Shown here piece by piece: positions 7,796-16,854 of a stretch of 64,000 nucleotides of DNA. The stretch is taken from positions 1-64,000 of the forward strand of contig NZ_JNVM01000024.1 in the NCBI RefSeq assembly GCF_000722545.1. The letters are read 5' to 3'. The stretch is from Paenibacillus tyrphae (lineage in GTDB: Bacteria > Bacillota > Bacilli > Paenibacillales > NBRC-103111). The notes under the pieces are model-generated. The model ran no database searches and was not told the DNA's origin. It was given only the letters and a program-made list of their open reading frames with translations. A program made the translations under genes and the position numbers. Position 1 is the first letter of the stretch. Each line of letters starts with the position of its first letter.

Positions 7796-9561
7796 GCTTG
7801 GCTACGCCTCCTCGTTGCATATATCCCTAAACAGGTACATACTCTCAACAGATCCGTATAGGTGGAGACTCCTCTAAACTGGGGATAATGATGTGCCAAC
7901 TGTTCAGCCAGCGCAGCTGCCGGAGGAAGCCGCAGCCCTGCTTCGGCAAGCTGTTCCGTTCGTTGGAACAACTCGCCGGGCGAGCCTTGAAAACGAACGT
8001 GTCCTTGTGACAAAACAGCGACGTGATCGGCATATTCCGCAACCAGAGAGAGATCGTGCGTAATGAGAATGATCGTAACCCCCTCGCTCTGAAGCCGTTG
8101 CAACATCCTCATCATTTCCTCGGCATTTTTCCGATCCTGCCCGAATGTCGGTTCGTCGAGCAGAAGTATCTTACGTTCTGTTGCCAACATGGTGGCAACG
8201 CTTAATCTGCGCTTCTGGCCTTGGCTCAATTGATAAGGACTTTTTGCAGCGCATGCCTCTAATCCGAAGCGCCGCATTAACGCCGCAGCCCGTATCCCAA
8301 CTTCTTCCTCGGCCATAGCAGCTCCCTTCATCCCTGCGCTCAATTCCTTCTCTACACAATCCGTGACGAACTGATGTTCGGGATTTTGAAAGACAAACCC
8401 CGCTTCGCGCACCAGTTCTTCAGTAGAAAGTCCAGCCGCTTCGCGACCTGACAAAAACAAGACACCTTTGCAGATCGGCAACATACGGATGAGGTGCAGG
8501 GCAAAGGTTGTTTTGCCTGCGCCATTCTCTCCGACGATGGCGAAAAAACCGCCGGCAGGTACAGTAAGTGCAAACGGTCGCAGAAACGCGCCGGCTGCAG
8601 AACGAGCAAGCGTCTCGGGTCTGACTTCCAAAGCCGGCATCGATACTCGTTTCCTCTGCATTTGCGGCTGTATCGGCGGGGCAGCTACCGCATGATAGTC
8701 ATACGGCGCGGTAATTCTCGAACCTGCATGAAACTCGTCAAGCAGCAATTGTGCCATTTCCTCTACCGTCAATGCAACTTCGGAGAGTCCAAGCTCCCGG
8801 CACAGCCGAACTGAGCTTGGCAGCCATATGCCTTCCTCCCAAAGCCGCTCGTAATGATCCCGAAAAACATTGCGGGGGCTTCCTTCACAAAGCGTGACGC
8901 CTCCTGCGCCCAGAACTACTACGCGATCTGCCAGCGCGACGCACTCATCAAGATGATGTTCGATGAGCACGATCGTATATTCGCCACTTCGGCTCAGCTT
9001 GCCGATGATATCGAATACCTCCGCCCGGCCCGCTGGATCCAACTGCGCCGTCGGTTCGTCGAAAACAAGGACGCGTGGCCGCATCGCAAGCACGGAAGCG
9101 ATGGCCAGCCGCTGCTTCTGCCCGCCGGATAACCGTTCAACTTTCTGCTTGCGCAGGTGCAGCAGTCCGACTGATCGCAGCGCTTCCACCATTCGCCGCT
9201 CCATCAATTCGGGAGCGAGCCGCAAGTTTTCCAGCCCGAATACAACTTCTTCCTCTACGGTGAATGTTACTAGCTGAGATTCCGGATCCTGGAACACCAT
9301 CCCGACATGACAGGCGAGCTCTGCAACAGCGGTAGTCTTCGTATCAAGCCCCCCTACCCGCACCTGACCGCCGAACTCGCCGCGTACCGCATGCGGGATT
9401 AAGCCGTTTAAGGTTAGCGCGAGCGTACTTTTACCCGATCCCGATGCACCGAGCAGCAGCACCGTTTCACCTTGCCGCACAGTCAGCGTAGCCCCACGTA
9501 AAACCGGTGCCGCGTCGCCATCGTAACGAAATGTCACGCCCTCCACCTCAATCATATTCAT
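7792..9561 (-). CDS. ykoD: ECF transporter ATPase, two fused ABC domains (YkoD-like)
   Basis: The 589-residue protein has two nucleotide-binding domains in one chain. Domain 1 has GASGSGKST (about residues 38-46), LSGGQKQRLAIA and VFDEPTAQLD. Domain 2 has GENGAGKTT, LSQGQKRRLSVA and LLDEPTFGQD. Both Walker B glutamates and H-loops (IEHHL, ITHDL) are kept, so both sites can hydrolyse ATP. The fusion of the two ECF ATPases is the YkoD arrangement. It lies 10 bases after the S-component and overlaps the T-component, in one operon. Confidence 0.93.
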   Translation of the reverse strand: MNMIEVEGVTFRYDGDAAPVLRGATLTVRQGETVLLLGASGSGKSTLALTLNGLIPHAVRGEFGGQVRVGGLDTKTTAVAELACHVGMVFQDPESQLVTFTVEEEVVFGLENLRLAPELMERRMVEALRSVGLLHLRKQKVERLSGGQKQRLAIASVLAMRPRVLVFDEPTAQLDPAGRAEVFDIIGKLSRSGEYTIVLIEHHLDECVALADRVVVLGAGGVTLCEGSPRNVFRDHYERLWEEGIWLPSSVRLCRELGLSEVALTVEEMAQLLLDEFHAGSRITAPYDYHAVAAPPIQPQMQRKRVSMPALEVRPETLARSAAGAFLRPFALTVPAGGFFAIVGENGAGKTTFALHLIRMLPICKGVLFLSGREAAGLSTEELVREAGFVFQNPEHQFVTDCVEKELSAGMKGAAMAEEEVGIRAAALMRRFGLEACAAKSPYQLSQGQKRRLSVATMLATERKILLLDEPTFGQDRKNAEEMMRMLQRLQSEGVTIILITHDLSLVAEYADHVAVLSQGHVRFQGSPGELFQRTEQLAEAGLRLPPAAALAEQLAHHYPQFRGVSTYTDLLRVCTCLGIYATRRRSQA

Positions 9562-9571
9562 CGGCGTGGCC

Positions 9572-10171
9572 TCACCGGTTCATGCCGGTCGGTCGATGAT
9601 TGCGGTAGTCCGCCAGCAAACCGGTCCTCATCAAAGCGTCCGACAGCAGCCGGATCAACCATGCAGCCGCCATGCAGCTTGCCGCCGTTATAATGAACAT
9701 ACCAATCTGCACGCTTGGAGCAAGCGCCGCATAGCCTGCCAGCGGATATTCGCTTAGAACACCAAGTGCCCCTGTAACGGCTCCTGCAGCCAGCATAAAG
9801 CCTGTGCTATATTTCCGGTAACGGAAGCAGGCATAAGGCAACTCGCAAGCGATGCCGTTTACCAACTGTCCGAACACCATCATCCATCCATAAGAAGTAA
9901 ACGGCATCATGATAAACCCGGCTATAACTTCCGCTGCAAAGCCTATTCCGGGCTTGCGAATCATATAAAGGGCCATCATCCCCGGCATCATGTAGACACC
10001 GATGAGCGCACGAGAATATACTGGACCGACCAATGACGTCGCCACCATATACAAGTAGTTCGCTCCGATTATTACAATCGAAAAGACAACGCCGAGAAGA
10101 CCAGCGACCAGCATATCCTTCGTTGTCCATCGATGCCGTCGTCCCCCCGCGCTATTATTTGTAAGAATCAT
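9572..10171 (-). CDS. ykoE: ECF transporter substrate-binding S component (YkoE family)
   Basis: A 199-residue integral membrane protein with about six segments. It has the YkoE hallmarks: WTTKDMLVAGLLGVVFSIVI near the N-terminus and YMIRKPGIGFAAEVIAGF in the middle. In B. subtilis YkoEDC is assigned to hydroxymethylpyrimidine/thiamine uptake under a TPP riboswitch. I see no TPP riboswitch (no CTGAGA core) in the 140 bases upstream. Instead the operon follows a Fur-box-preceded AraC regulator, so its substrate could differ. The start at 10171 follows CAGGAGGAGATGAAGG. Confidence 0.85.
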   Translation of the reverse strand: MILTNNSAGGRRHRWTTKDMLVAGLLGVVFSIVIIGANYLYMVATSLVGPVYSRALIGVYMMPGMMALYMIRKPGIGFAAEVIAGFIMMPFTSYGWMMVFGQLVNGIACELPYACFRYRKYSTGFMLAAGAVTGALGVLSEYPLAGYAALAPSVQIGMFIITAASCMAAAWLIRLLSDALMRTGLLADYRNHRPTGMNR

Positions 10172-10186
10172 CCTTCATCTCCTCCT

Positions 10187-10207
10187 GTTCTATATACAGC
10201 ATAGAAC
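10187..10207. promoter_or_regulatory. Inverted repeat just upstream of the ECF operon
   Basis: GTTCTAT and ATAGAAC form a perfect 7-bp inverted repeat with a 7-base spacer, immediately before the ribosome binding site of the S-component. It could be an operator or a 5' leader hairpin. The neighbouring AraC regulator is an obvious candidate to bind it, but AraC sites are usually direct repeats. Confidence 0.35.
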
Positions 10208-10268
10208 GAACGAAAACCGTACACCGCCAATTGCCGGAGAATTGCTGCCGCTGGAAGGAGAATGCGAA

Positions 10269-10299
10269 ATAAAAAACAACGTCCCTTTATCGGAACGCT
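10269..10299 (-). terminator. Terminator between AraC regulator and ECF operon
   Basis: On the minus strand CGTTCC-GATAAA-GGGACG (one G-T pair) is followed by TTGTTTTTT. It lies just after the AraC stop codon, so the regulator and the ECF operon are probably separate transcripts with some read-through. Confidence 0.6.
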
Positions 10300-10311
10300 G
10301 CATAAACCGGA

Positions 10312-11277
10312 TTACAGGTTATTGTTTTTTCCATATAAGCTTGGATTGAAGCCATACGTTTTGCGAAATAGAGACGCGAAATGGCTGAAATTGCTGTAAC
10401 CGACCAACGAGGACGCTTCGCTTACACTAATTTTATCCATTTCCAGCAACTGCTTCGCCTTCTCAAGCCGTTGCTGACGAATGAATCCGAACACTGTCGT
10501 GCCAAATACTTCCTTGAACCCGCTTTTCAGCTTCTGCTCGTTGATATGTACCATCCGTGCCAATTGAACCAAGCTTGGCGGATGGTCCAGCCTGTGTATT
10601 AAAATATCCCTTGCTTCGTGGATGCACTTCACATCACAAGGTTTCAGGCAAGAAGACGGCTTTGTTACTGCTTCTGCTGCCCGGAGATACAGAGCAAGCA
10701 ATTCGAGTGCCTTTCCTTCCATATACAACCGTTCGGTCATACCCCGATAAGGATTGCAGGCTAACTGCTGGGCCACAGCACGCATCGCAGGGCTGATCGG
10801 CGCTTCCATGCAAACAAATCTTTGCTCTGGCCGTATTTTCAGGTCATGAAGAAATTCATTCCACAGAACGGGATCGAATCGCAGCTCCAGATGCGTCAAC
10901 TGCTTGTTTTCGGGCAGATCTGCATAATATTTGACCTGATTCATGTAAACCAGGTGCGCGTTACCGCCCCTGGAAGGAAACTCAGTCTTATGGCCGTCAA
11001 CGAACCAGTCCGCACCGCTATCGATGTTAAGCGCCAACTCCAACATCGGCCGGCGAACGGTACTTTCTATCGATAGCCGTCGCCCAAGAAGCATTTCGCT
11101 GTAATCAAGCTCCAACCCTTCCCGTAAGCAAACACGGCGATGACAGCCGGTTCCCCAAAATGGGGAAAGGTAAGCAATGCTCTCCGTTTGTTCTTTCACA
11201 TGGCCTGAGCCACACAAAGAATCTGAAATCCGGGTAAAGTTTTCGGTAAATGGGTTGGAGATCGTTTGCTTTTTCAT
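10312..11277 (-). CDS. AraC-family regulator, PchR/YbtA-like
   Basis: The protein has 321 residues from the ATG at 11277, chosen for its AGAGGGTGG site; an in-frame ATG at 11295 has none. The C-terminal ~100 residues form the double AraC HTH (PSLVQLARMVHINEQKLKSG, FKEVFGTTVFGFIRQQRLEK, VSEASSLVGYSNFSHFASLF). The DNA-binding part resembles PchR/YbtA regulators, which sense siderophores. A paralogue with the same architecture lies at 18791-19753, and both have a Fur box in the promoter. This supports iron-limited expression; the ligand is unknown. Confidence 0.9.
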   Translation of the reverse strand: MKKQTISNPFTENFTRISDSLCGSGHVKEQTESIAYLSPFWGTGCHRRVCLREGLELDYSEMLLGRRLSIESTVRRPMLELALNIDSGADWFVDGHKTEFPSRGGNAHLVYMNQVKYYADLPENKQLTHLELRFDPVLWNEFLHDLKIRPEQRFVCMEAPISPAMRAVAQQLACNPYRGMTERLYMEGKALELLALYLRAAEAVTKPSSCLKPCDVKCIHEARDILIHRLDHPPSLVQLARMVHINEQKLKSGFKEVFGTTVFGFIRQQRLEKAKQLLEMDKISVSEASSLVGYSNFSHFASLFRKTYGFNPSLYGKNNNL

Positions 11278-11355
11278 ATTCCACCCTCTAGGCAATCCAT
11301 TCTACAGCTACTCGGATTGTTTTGTTTAGGCCTTAAACAAAACATGCTTTCATTC

Positions 11356-11385
11356 ACTTTAAATGAAATTGATTATCATTGTCAA
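11356..11385 (-). promoter_or_regulatory. Promoter with Fur box for the AraC regulator
   Basis: The minus strand carries TTGACA (11385-11380), 18 bases, then TAAAGT (11361-11356). The 7-1-7 Fur sequence TGATTATCATTGTCA (11370-11384) covers the -35 and much of the spacer, with 12 of 14 positions matching the TGATAATnATTATCA consensus. Iron-bound Fur would block polymerase. The start codon lies about 80 bases downstream. The gap 11278-11658 holds this site and the terminator below and no gene that I can support. Confidence 0.75.
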
Positions 11386-11478
11386 TTAATGATTATCTTA
11401 CGGGTGAGCCAATTGAACGGACCCGAAGGCACCCCACATCTTGCCGTATCATTAGAGCAAACCGGGTCGGGCAGAGAC

Positions 11479-11515
11479 AAAAAAACACCCTATTCAACAA
11501 ATGTTAAATTGGGTG
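11479..11515 (-). terminator. Terminator after the ABC/AraC pseudogene
   Basis: On the minus strand CACCCAATT ... AATAGGGTG (one imperfect pair) is followed by seven T. It would have ended transcription of the degraded exporter genes upstream. Confidence 0.65.
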
Positions 11516-11658
11516 CGTTATAGGTCAACTTGGAACAATTGCATAGTCCACAGATAGAATGTGGACAGCAGCTCACGGTATCGCGCCGAATTCTGTTAGA
11601 CAAAAAGCCTCATGATTACTGGAAAACCTTATTGGCCTTATTCCTCATCCTCATTCAT

Positions 11659-12126
11659 TTATTTGACTTGCCATCCATAGGAATCTTGCTGCAAACTCCA
11701 TAAATTCGCATAGAGTCCCTCTTTTTCACATAGTTCGCTGTGAGTACCGGATTCAGCGAGTTGTCCCTACTCAAGCACAAGGATCTTGTCCGCATTTTGG
11801 ATCGTCTTCAGGTGATGCGCAATGATGATGACCGTTTTATTGGCTACCAATTCATTGATGGCCTGCTGCACTGCGGTCTCATTTTCCGGATCGAGCGAGG
11901 CGGTCGCTTCGTCGAGCAGCACATCGATCCTCTTGTTGTACACGTGCCAATCCGCCGTACTCAACCTCAGGCCCGGACGAATCTTCTGACTCGTGAAATG
12001 GCCTTTTCCCACATGAGCAGAAAGAGCCATTGCACCCATTGCCGATGAGTCGGAAGTCGTTTCCGGAACGAACCCCCGCTGATTTCGATAGCTTTGATGA
12101 AATTGTTCAAACGCTGACTCTTCCAT
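11659..12126 (-). pseudogene. Chimeric remnant: AraC N-terminus joined to ABC-exporter C-terminus
   Basis: An ATG at 12126 behind GTAGGAGGCATC opens a frame with the N-terminal part of a PchR-like AraC regulator (GKGHFTSQKIRPGLRLSTAD). It switches near 11935 to the tail of an ABC exporter ATPase: VLLDEATASLDPENE is Walker B plus D-loop and TVIIIAHHLKTIQNADKI is the H-loop. A TAG at 11767-11769 interrupts it, after which GQLAESGTHSELCEKEGLYA and ending QQDSYGWQVK still read in frame to 11661. A deletion must have joined a regulator to an exporter. The first half may still make a 118-residue chimera. Confidence 0.75.
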
Positions 12127-12224
12127 GATGCCTCCTACACTGCCGCCTTCCATGCGATTCTTTCTATAGCCTATTCGGACATTTGGAATGCCGAAACATG
12201 AAGCCTCCAGCCCCTTAAAATCAT

Positions 12225-13480
12225 TTAATGTAAAGCTGTTCTTTCCTCGCTTCCCTCTTGCAGCATTGGCCTCACAATATACCAAAAGTAGGCGCCACCA
12301 AACATGAGAACAACTGCTGTGATCAGGAAAGGCAACCGGTAATCCTTGCCGAGCAAAATGTATCCAGCCCAATAAGAAGCAGAACGGATCTAATGCCGGC
12401 AAACAGATTTCTTTGCGGCTCTGCAACCATAGACATGGAGTGGCTTTCGATCAAATTATTGAGCATGGTAAACATGCCGCCCCGCAATAACAGCATCAAC
12501 GCGAACATACTCGCCGGCAGCGCTGCGAACAAAACCAACGCAAAGAGGATATTGACCCCGAATAAAATCAGATAAGCCTTGGAAGTACCGAAGCGTGTTA
12601 CGATAGATGGAACCATCAAGGAACCGACGAATAAAATAAGTCCGTTCGCCGCAAGCAACATAGAAACCGACTCGTCACTCCAATCGAGCCGGAATTTCAC
12701 AATGACATTCAAAAAAGGGAGCGTCACTGATGTCATCAAGCCGGATAACAAAACAAATCCCGAAAGGAACCACACTTGTTTGCTTGGAAGCCCGCTTTTC
12801 AAGTAACGACTCCGAAATTCCTTCTTTGTAAAAAAAGTAGTCGTGTTAGGGGCTTCTACAGCAGCTTCTCTCTTGTCACTATCATGTTTTTCCGCAGGTA
12901 GTAGCCTTCCCCGTACAATGGCAAGCAGTGCAATGGCGAGCGTAGCAAGCCACAACTGAAGTTCATATCCAGTTGAAACTTCCGCGGCAGAGCGAGACAG
13001 ATAACCGCCAAGTAAAGTGCCGAAGACGCTAAATAGCATAAACACGGCCATTAATAAACTATATGCCTGCGTTTCCTCCCTCTTCGAATGGCAATAATGG
13101 AAGAGCAGCTGCGTTTCACTTGTAATGATCAATGTAAAGCCGATCGACTGTAAGGCTTGGGCTGCATAAAACAACCACAATGCAGTACTGGCGGCAAACA
13201 TCGCATAACCGGCAGCCATCAGGGATATTCCCGCGACCAGCACTTTTTTTCGGCCCAATTTGCCAGCAAGCAAACCTCCTGGAATTGCGATGATACCTGC
13301 AACTAGCGTGCTAACCGAAGTAATCTGCCCAATCTGCTCCTCGCTGACTCCCTTGAAAAGCAAATGCAAATTCAACACAAGACTGAACAAGCCTACGCCC
13401 AGACCAAATAGCGCTTCGCTAGCTACAAATCGCCGAACACCTGTTGAAAGCCCTTGTAACAAAAGCACATATCTTCTCAT
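12225..13480 (-). pseudogene. MFS exporter with C-terminal frameshift
   Basis: The open frame runs 385 residues from ATG 13480 (site CAGGAATTC) and ends at 12323. It has a clean MFS fold: LGVGLFSLVLNLHLLFKG, the loop GGLLAGKLGRKK and twelve-segment spacing. After NLFAGIRS the frame derails near 12350-12390. In another frame it continues with AGYILLGKDYRLPFLITAVV and GGAYFWYIVRP to a stop at 12225. So one indel removed the last helix. The perfect Fur box upstream and siderophore-type neighbours suggest a siderophore or metal-chelate exporter. It may be an assembly error rather than true decay. Confidence 0.75.
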
Positions 13481-13591
13481 GAATTCCTGTAATTCGCTGC
13501 AAAAGGCAATATCCTTTTCAATACAGCGTTCCTTTCAAATTGCATCACTTTCATATTTTTGAACGAATATCAGATGTTTGAAAAAAATAAT

Positions 13592-13606
13592 TGATAATGA
13601 TTATCA
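13592..13606. promoter_or_regulatory. Perfect 7-1-7 Fur box
   Basis: TGATAATGATTATCA is an exact match to the 7-1-7 consensus of Bacillus Fur. It lies 112 bases upstream of the MFS exporter start on the minus strand. Confidence 0.85.
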
Positions 13607-13734
13607 TCTTCGTCGATTCTATAATGAAGGACGCGTAAATGCAAGTGCCTTCCTTCGCATCGACTTTTGCGTCCAGTTTCAAAATGGCGACATACCCGCA
13701 ACGACAAACAGACTGCCGTTTCTCCCCACCTCTG

Positions 13735-13862
13735 CCCCGAGCTCGATCCAAATGCTGAGGCATACCTATGCCACTGGATTACATAAACACGGAGTCGACG
13801 TAGCGATTTTACGAGAATTACTTGGTCATGCTCAGGTTCAAAGTCCAACTCATAATTTAAAA
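13735..13862 (+). pseudogene. Tyrosine recombinase (XerC/D-like), C-terminal scrap
   Basis: MLRHTYATGLHKHGVDVAIL then RELLGHAQVQS matches the LRHT.AT.L...G.D....ELLGH block of tyrosine recombinases, with the catalytic Arg and two His. The frame changes after QVQSPTH, before the catalytic Tyr, and nothing upstream is recognisable. It is a leftover of an integrated element. Confidence 0.7.
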
Positions 13863-13988
13863 CCGTCAAGTGAACATCTGCAAATAATTAATGCGGCGAG
13901 AGGTCTTCTTCGTGTCCATCTATCAAGGTAAAAATTACCAAAACCTTCAATAAGTCAGGCTCTTTCTGCAAAAAACATAGTAGTTTGT

Positions 13989-15098
13989 TTATTTCATTTC
14001 CAGAACTTTTTTCAAAGCGGCTCCGGCTCGGTTCCACGAAAATTTTTTCATGTTCAGGCGTCCCTGCCGGCCTTTCTTTTTGCATAACTCAGGATGACGA
14101 TACGCCAATCTCATCAGGCTTTTTAAGCTGGATAAAGATGGCTCTGCCCACCGTTGTCTCTTCCCAGAAAATAAATAACGAAATTTTCGTGCAATCGCGT
14201 GCCTGCTGTTCATGCTGACAAGCGGACTTTGAAGCTTATATTTGATGAAAAAGGAATTTTTTTGACTTAAAAAATCCATATGCCCGCCCCAGCCCGTAGT
14301 AATGACTGGAACCTCACTGGCTAGTGACTCCATAAAAGGCAGTCCTACGCCTTCGCCTCTTGTAGGGAGAACAAATACATTTCCGAGCGTGTAGATGCCC
14401 TTTATTTGATTGGAATTCATGTGTTTGGTGATGACGACAATTGGTGCTGTTTTTTACGGATTCCGAGCCTTTTCTTATAGCTCTCTATCTGGTTTCGAAT
14501 CCATTGTCCGGTTTCGTTTCGCAAATACCCGTTCGTTTTGATGACGAGCAGCACTTTATCGTGTTTTGAGAACAGTTCCCAATAAGCCCTTAGCAATGTT
14601 TCAGGATTTTTCCGGTGCTGAAAGCCGAATACAGAAACGAATACAAAGCGTCCCTTGGCAATTGGCAATGGGTATTTTTTATTGTTTGGGTTAAACTTTT
14701 TGATATGGACTCCATGTGGAACAATAAAAATAGGCACCTTGACGCACACTTTGCTGCAGAGCCGTTTTATTTTGTTTGGTCGGTACACATACTGCATCAA
14801 ATTTATTGATATTCGGGAACCAACTTCGAGGAATACGGGTCGTTTCCCAAACGGTATTTAAAATAATGCGATCAAACCGTTTACGCTCCTGCGCTATATT
14901 TAATTTTCTGGGCAACTGATGATAGATTAACACTCTTCTTTTTTTCAAAATGCCTTTTTTCATATATCCGAAGCTGTTGTTGTCCACCTTGACGTTTACG
15001 CCTTGTCTTCTTAAAGCAGATACATATTCCCTGCTCGCGGTCCCGATACCCAAGGCACGTTTTACAGGGCCCCTCCAGACGACCTCTATGTTAGCCAT
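13989..15098 (-). pseudogene. Group 1 glycosyltransferase, two frameshifts
   Basis: Three consecutive frames make one protein. MANIEVVWRGPVKRALGIGT starts at 15098 with AAAGGGTG. The middle contains VPIFIVPHGVHIKKF and FVFVSVFGFQHRKNPETLLR. The end has NVFVLPTRGEGVGLPFMESL and VITTGWGGHMDFL, the GT4 nucleotide-sugar-binding motif EGVGLPFMES. One shift lies near 14745-14755, the other in a run of six A at about 14452-14457, where the alternative frame reads KTAPIVVITKHMNSNQIK. Homopolymer indels are also typical sequencing errors. It lies beside a spore-type peptidase-like gene and may glycosylate a surface polymer. Confidence 0.8.
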
Positions 15099-15262
15099 CG
15101 CATCACACCCTTTATTTTGGTCACCTCTGTACCATGCTATGATACTTTTTGTTATATACAAGGGTGTGGGCTATGACCTTGCATTAACCACACCTTCTAG
15201 GTGCGCCATCATCCAAAGGCATTTCAATACCCAGCGACTATCGTTTCTTGATTCAGCATGTA

Positions 15263-16066
15263 TTAAATTAAGTATCGTAGCTGATTATCGCCAAAATAAC
15301 TCAAATGTGGAATTTTCGAAAAAAACGACCTGTCACGATTAACGGTATAATCGTAAAACCAAGGGATTTTAGCGTTGATACTTCCACCCTTAATCAACTT
15401 CGCTTCGACTAAAATGCTCTCCAGTATTTTCATTTGAAAGTTTACACGGGTGGACATGGGCAGGCTCCAGCATGTCTCTACAGTAACTGCTTTCGCTTTC
15501 AATAAGTGATATGCGGCTTGGCGTCCTGAACCTGATAAATTCCGTAACCGCAACGTAAACTGTCTTGATTTGGGGACAATAGAGCGATTCAAGTGTGCAA
15601 CAATTCGTTTAATTGCAGGTATTGCTGCACTTTTGGGATTAGCTATCAATGTCTGTCCCAAAACTTTTGGGTTTATTTTGGACAAGCCGTCGGCTTCATG
15701 CAGATCAACATACCATGATGGCTGGTATTGCTTTGCTAATTGAAATAATGCGGCTGACAGCGGGTGGCGCGCCTTATCTTTAAATGTTCGCGGAAATGTC
15801 CGGTTCAAATCGGGAATGCCTCTGATGCGCCGCTTGTAAGCTGGTCGATTGACAAGCGGAACAATAATCAATGTCCCGCATTCGATCCGGATCCTGGTTT
15901 TCTTAAGCGAGTCTACAAGTGATTCTGCTGCGCGAATACTGGCAATTTCTTTCCCGTGAACTCCAGCAGTTATCATAACGGTTTGTCCTTTTGTGCTTCC
16001 ATTAATGACGTAATAAGGAGTTTCAAGCTTGGTGCCCATTGCCAACAAGCGCTTTTTAAATTCCAT
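15263..16066 (-). CDS. Succinylglutamate desuccinylase/aspartoacylase-family zinc hydrolase
   Basis: Starting at ATG 16066, eight bases after GGAGG, the product has 267 residues. The zinc site is visible: GVHGKE (first His and Glu), PDLNRTFPR (substrate-binding Arg pair) and YVDLHEAD (third ligand). This is the AstE/AspA branch of the M14 carboxypeptidase clan, which cleaves amide bonds. Its neighbours, a glycosyltransferase pseudogene and a YheC-like scrap, are of the kind found in spore-coat clusters. A role on a cell or spore surface polymer is a guess. Confidence 0.8.
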   Translation of the reverse strand: MEFKKRLLAMGTKLETPYYVINGSTKGQTVMITAGVHGKEIASIRAAESLVDSLKKTRIRIECGTLIIVPLVNRPAYKRRIRGIPDLNRTFPRTFKDKARHPLSAALFQLAKQYQPSWYVDLHEADGLSKINPKVLGQTLIANPKSAAIPAIKRIVAHLNRSIVPKSRQFTLRLRNLSGSGRQAAYHLLKAKAVTVETCWSLPMSTRVNFQMKILESILVEAKLIKGGSINAKIPWFYDYTVNRDRSFFSKIPHLSYFGDNQLRYLI

Positions 16067-16281
16067 TAAAATCACCTCCAGATGATTTTAAAAATACAAT
16101 TCAACTTCCTTTTTGACAATAGATTTTAACCCAGTCCGAAGCGATCCAAGGTACATAAATCTATATTGTGATGAAACATTGCGGAGAGGAGGTTGTCTCA
16201 TAGGAGGGTTTGCACCGAAATTTAATGTGAGTAGATCGCTCGTACACGACCGGACTTGCAAGCAACGTTCCAAAAACGAAC

Positions 16282-16392
16282 ATGTTCAACAAATTTGTTC
16301 TAAGAAAAATGCTTGAACATTACGAGATGGTTTATGTCAAGCCTAATGATGGAACCGGCGGCAAGCGTTTGGACTTAAGGGGCATGGTTTAA
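16282..16392 (+). pseudogene. YheC/YheD-type ATP-grasp, short fragment
   Basis: The 36 codons from ATG 16282 read MFNKFVLRKMLEHYEMVYVK, then PNDGTGGKRLDLRG. They match the N-terminal edge of the ATP-grasp domain of YheC/YheD spore-coat-associated proteins (NK..L...L..Y..VY.KP..GTGG). Upstream and downstream nothing continues it, so it is a scrap of a deleted gene. The remaining 200 bases to 16066 show no gene. Confidence 0.5.
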
Positions 16393-16440
16393 AAAATCGT
16401 CAGTCCACAAAAAAATAAGAATTAGATTGACTAGAAAAGA

Positions 16441-16490
16441 AAACAGCGGCGGACTAGGACTTTAAAGCCACAGACTGCTGCTGTTTATTT
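16441..16490 (+). terminator. Terminator-like hairpin
   Basis: AAACAGCGGC and GCTGCTGTTT, separated by 26 bases and followed by ATTT, form an imperfect terminator-like stem after the YheC scrap. The T-run is short, so confidence is modest. Confidence 0.4.
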
Positions 16491-16587
16491 GAACTACCGC
16501 TTCCTGTCGTAACGGGGTGGTACCCAGATTTAGCTCTGAACTGTAATTTTTACACTTCGGGAATACCGGTCAATCTCCCAAATCATA

Positions 16588-16854
16588 TTGAAATGTACGT
16601 TAGAAAACGGGAATGCCATCTATTTGCTCCGAGCGGCAATCGAGGAGCTGCGCAAGCAGAAAATCATTTTACCCGCCATGACAACGCATGAACGTGTAGT
16701 ATGGGAAGCCCGCCAGCGTGCAGAGGAGAAAATATCTAAGCTGCTTATTTCGTCTCTTACTCCGGAGCAGATCGAAAAATTGGATCGAATTCTATCCCCT
16801 ATGCCGGAAAGCAGCAAGACGTATACTTGTGGATCGTGCGGACAAGCCGGTTGA
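16588..16854 (+). pseudogene. Tn3-family transposase (DUF4158 region) fragment
   Basis: The frame carries AAIEELRKQKIILPAMTTHE, RVVWEARQRAEEKISKLL and LTPEQIEKLDRILSPMPE. This is the conserved N-terminal DUF4158 part of Tn3-type transposases. It breaks off after SSKTY at about 16829, where the sequence turns into the antisense of a sensor-kinase gene. About 75 of the usual ~1000 residues remain. It marks an old transposon junction. Confidence 0.8.

Noticed and set aside
10172..10311. TPP riboswitch before the YkoE-like gene
   Set aside because: Neither the CTGAGA nor the ACCTGA core is present on the minus strand.
13578..13931. Complete 117-residue gene
   Set aside because: Only the middle resembles a recombinase; the front covers a Fur box and has no ribosome site, so it is a chance frame around a remnant.
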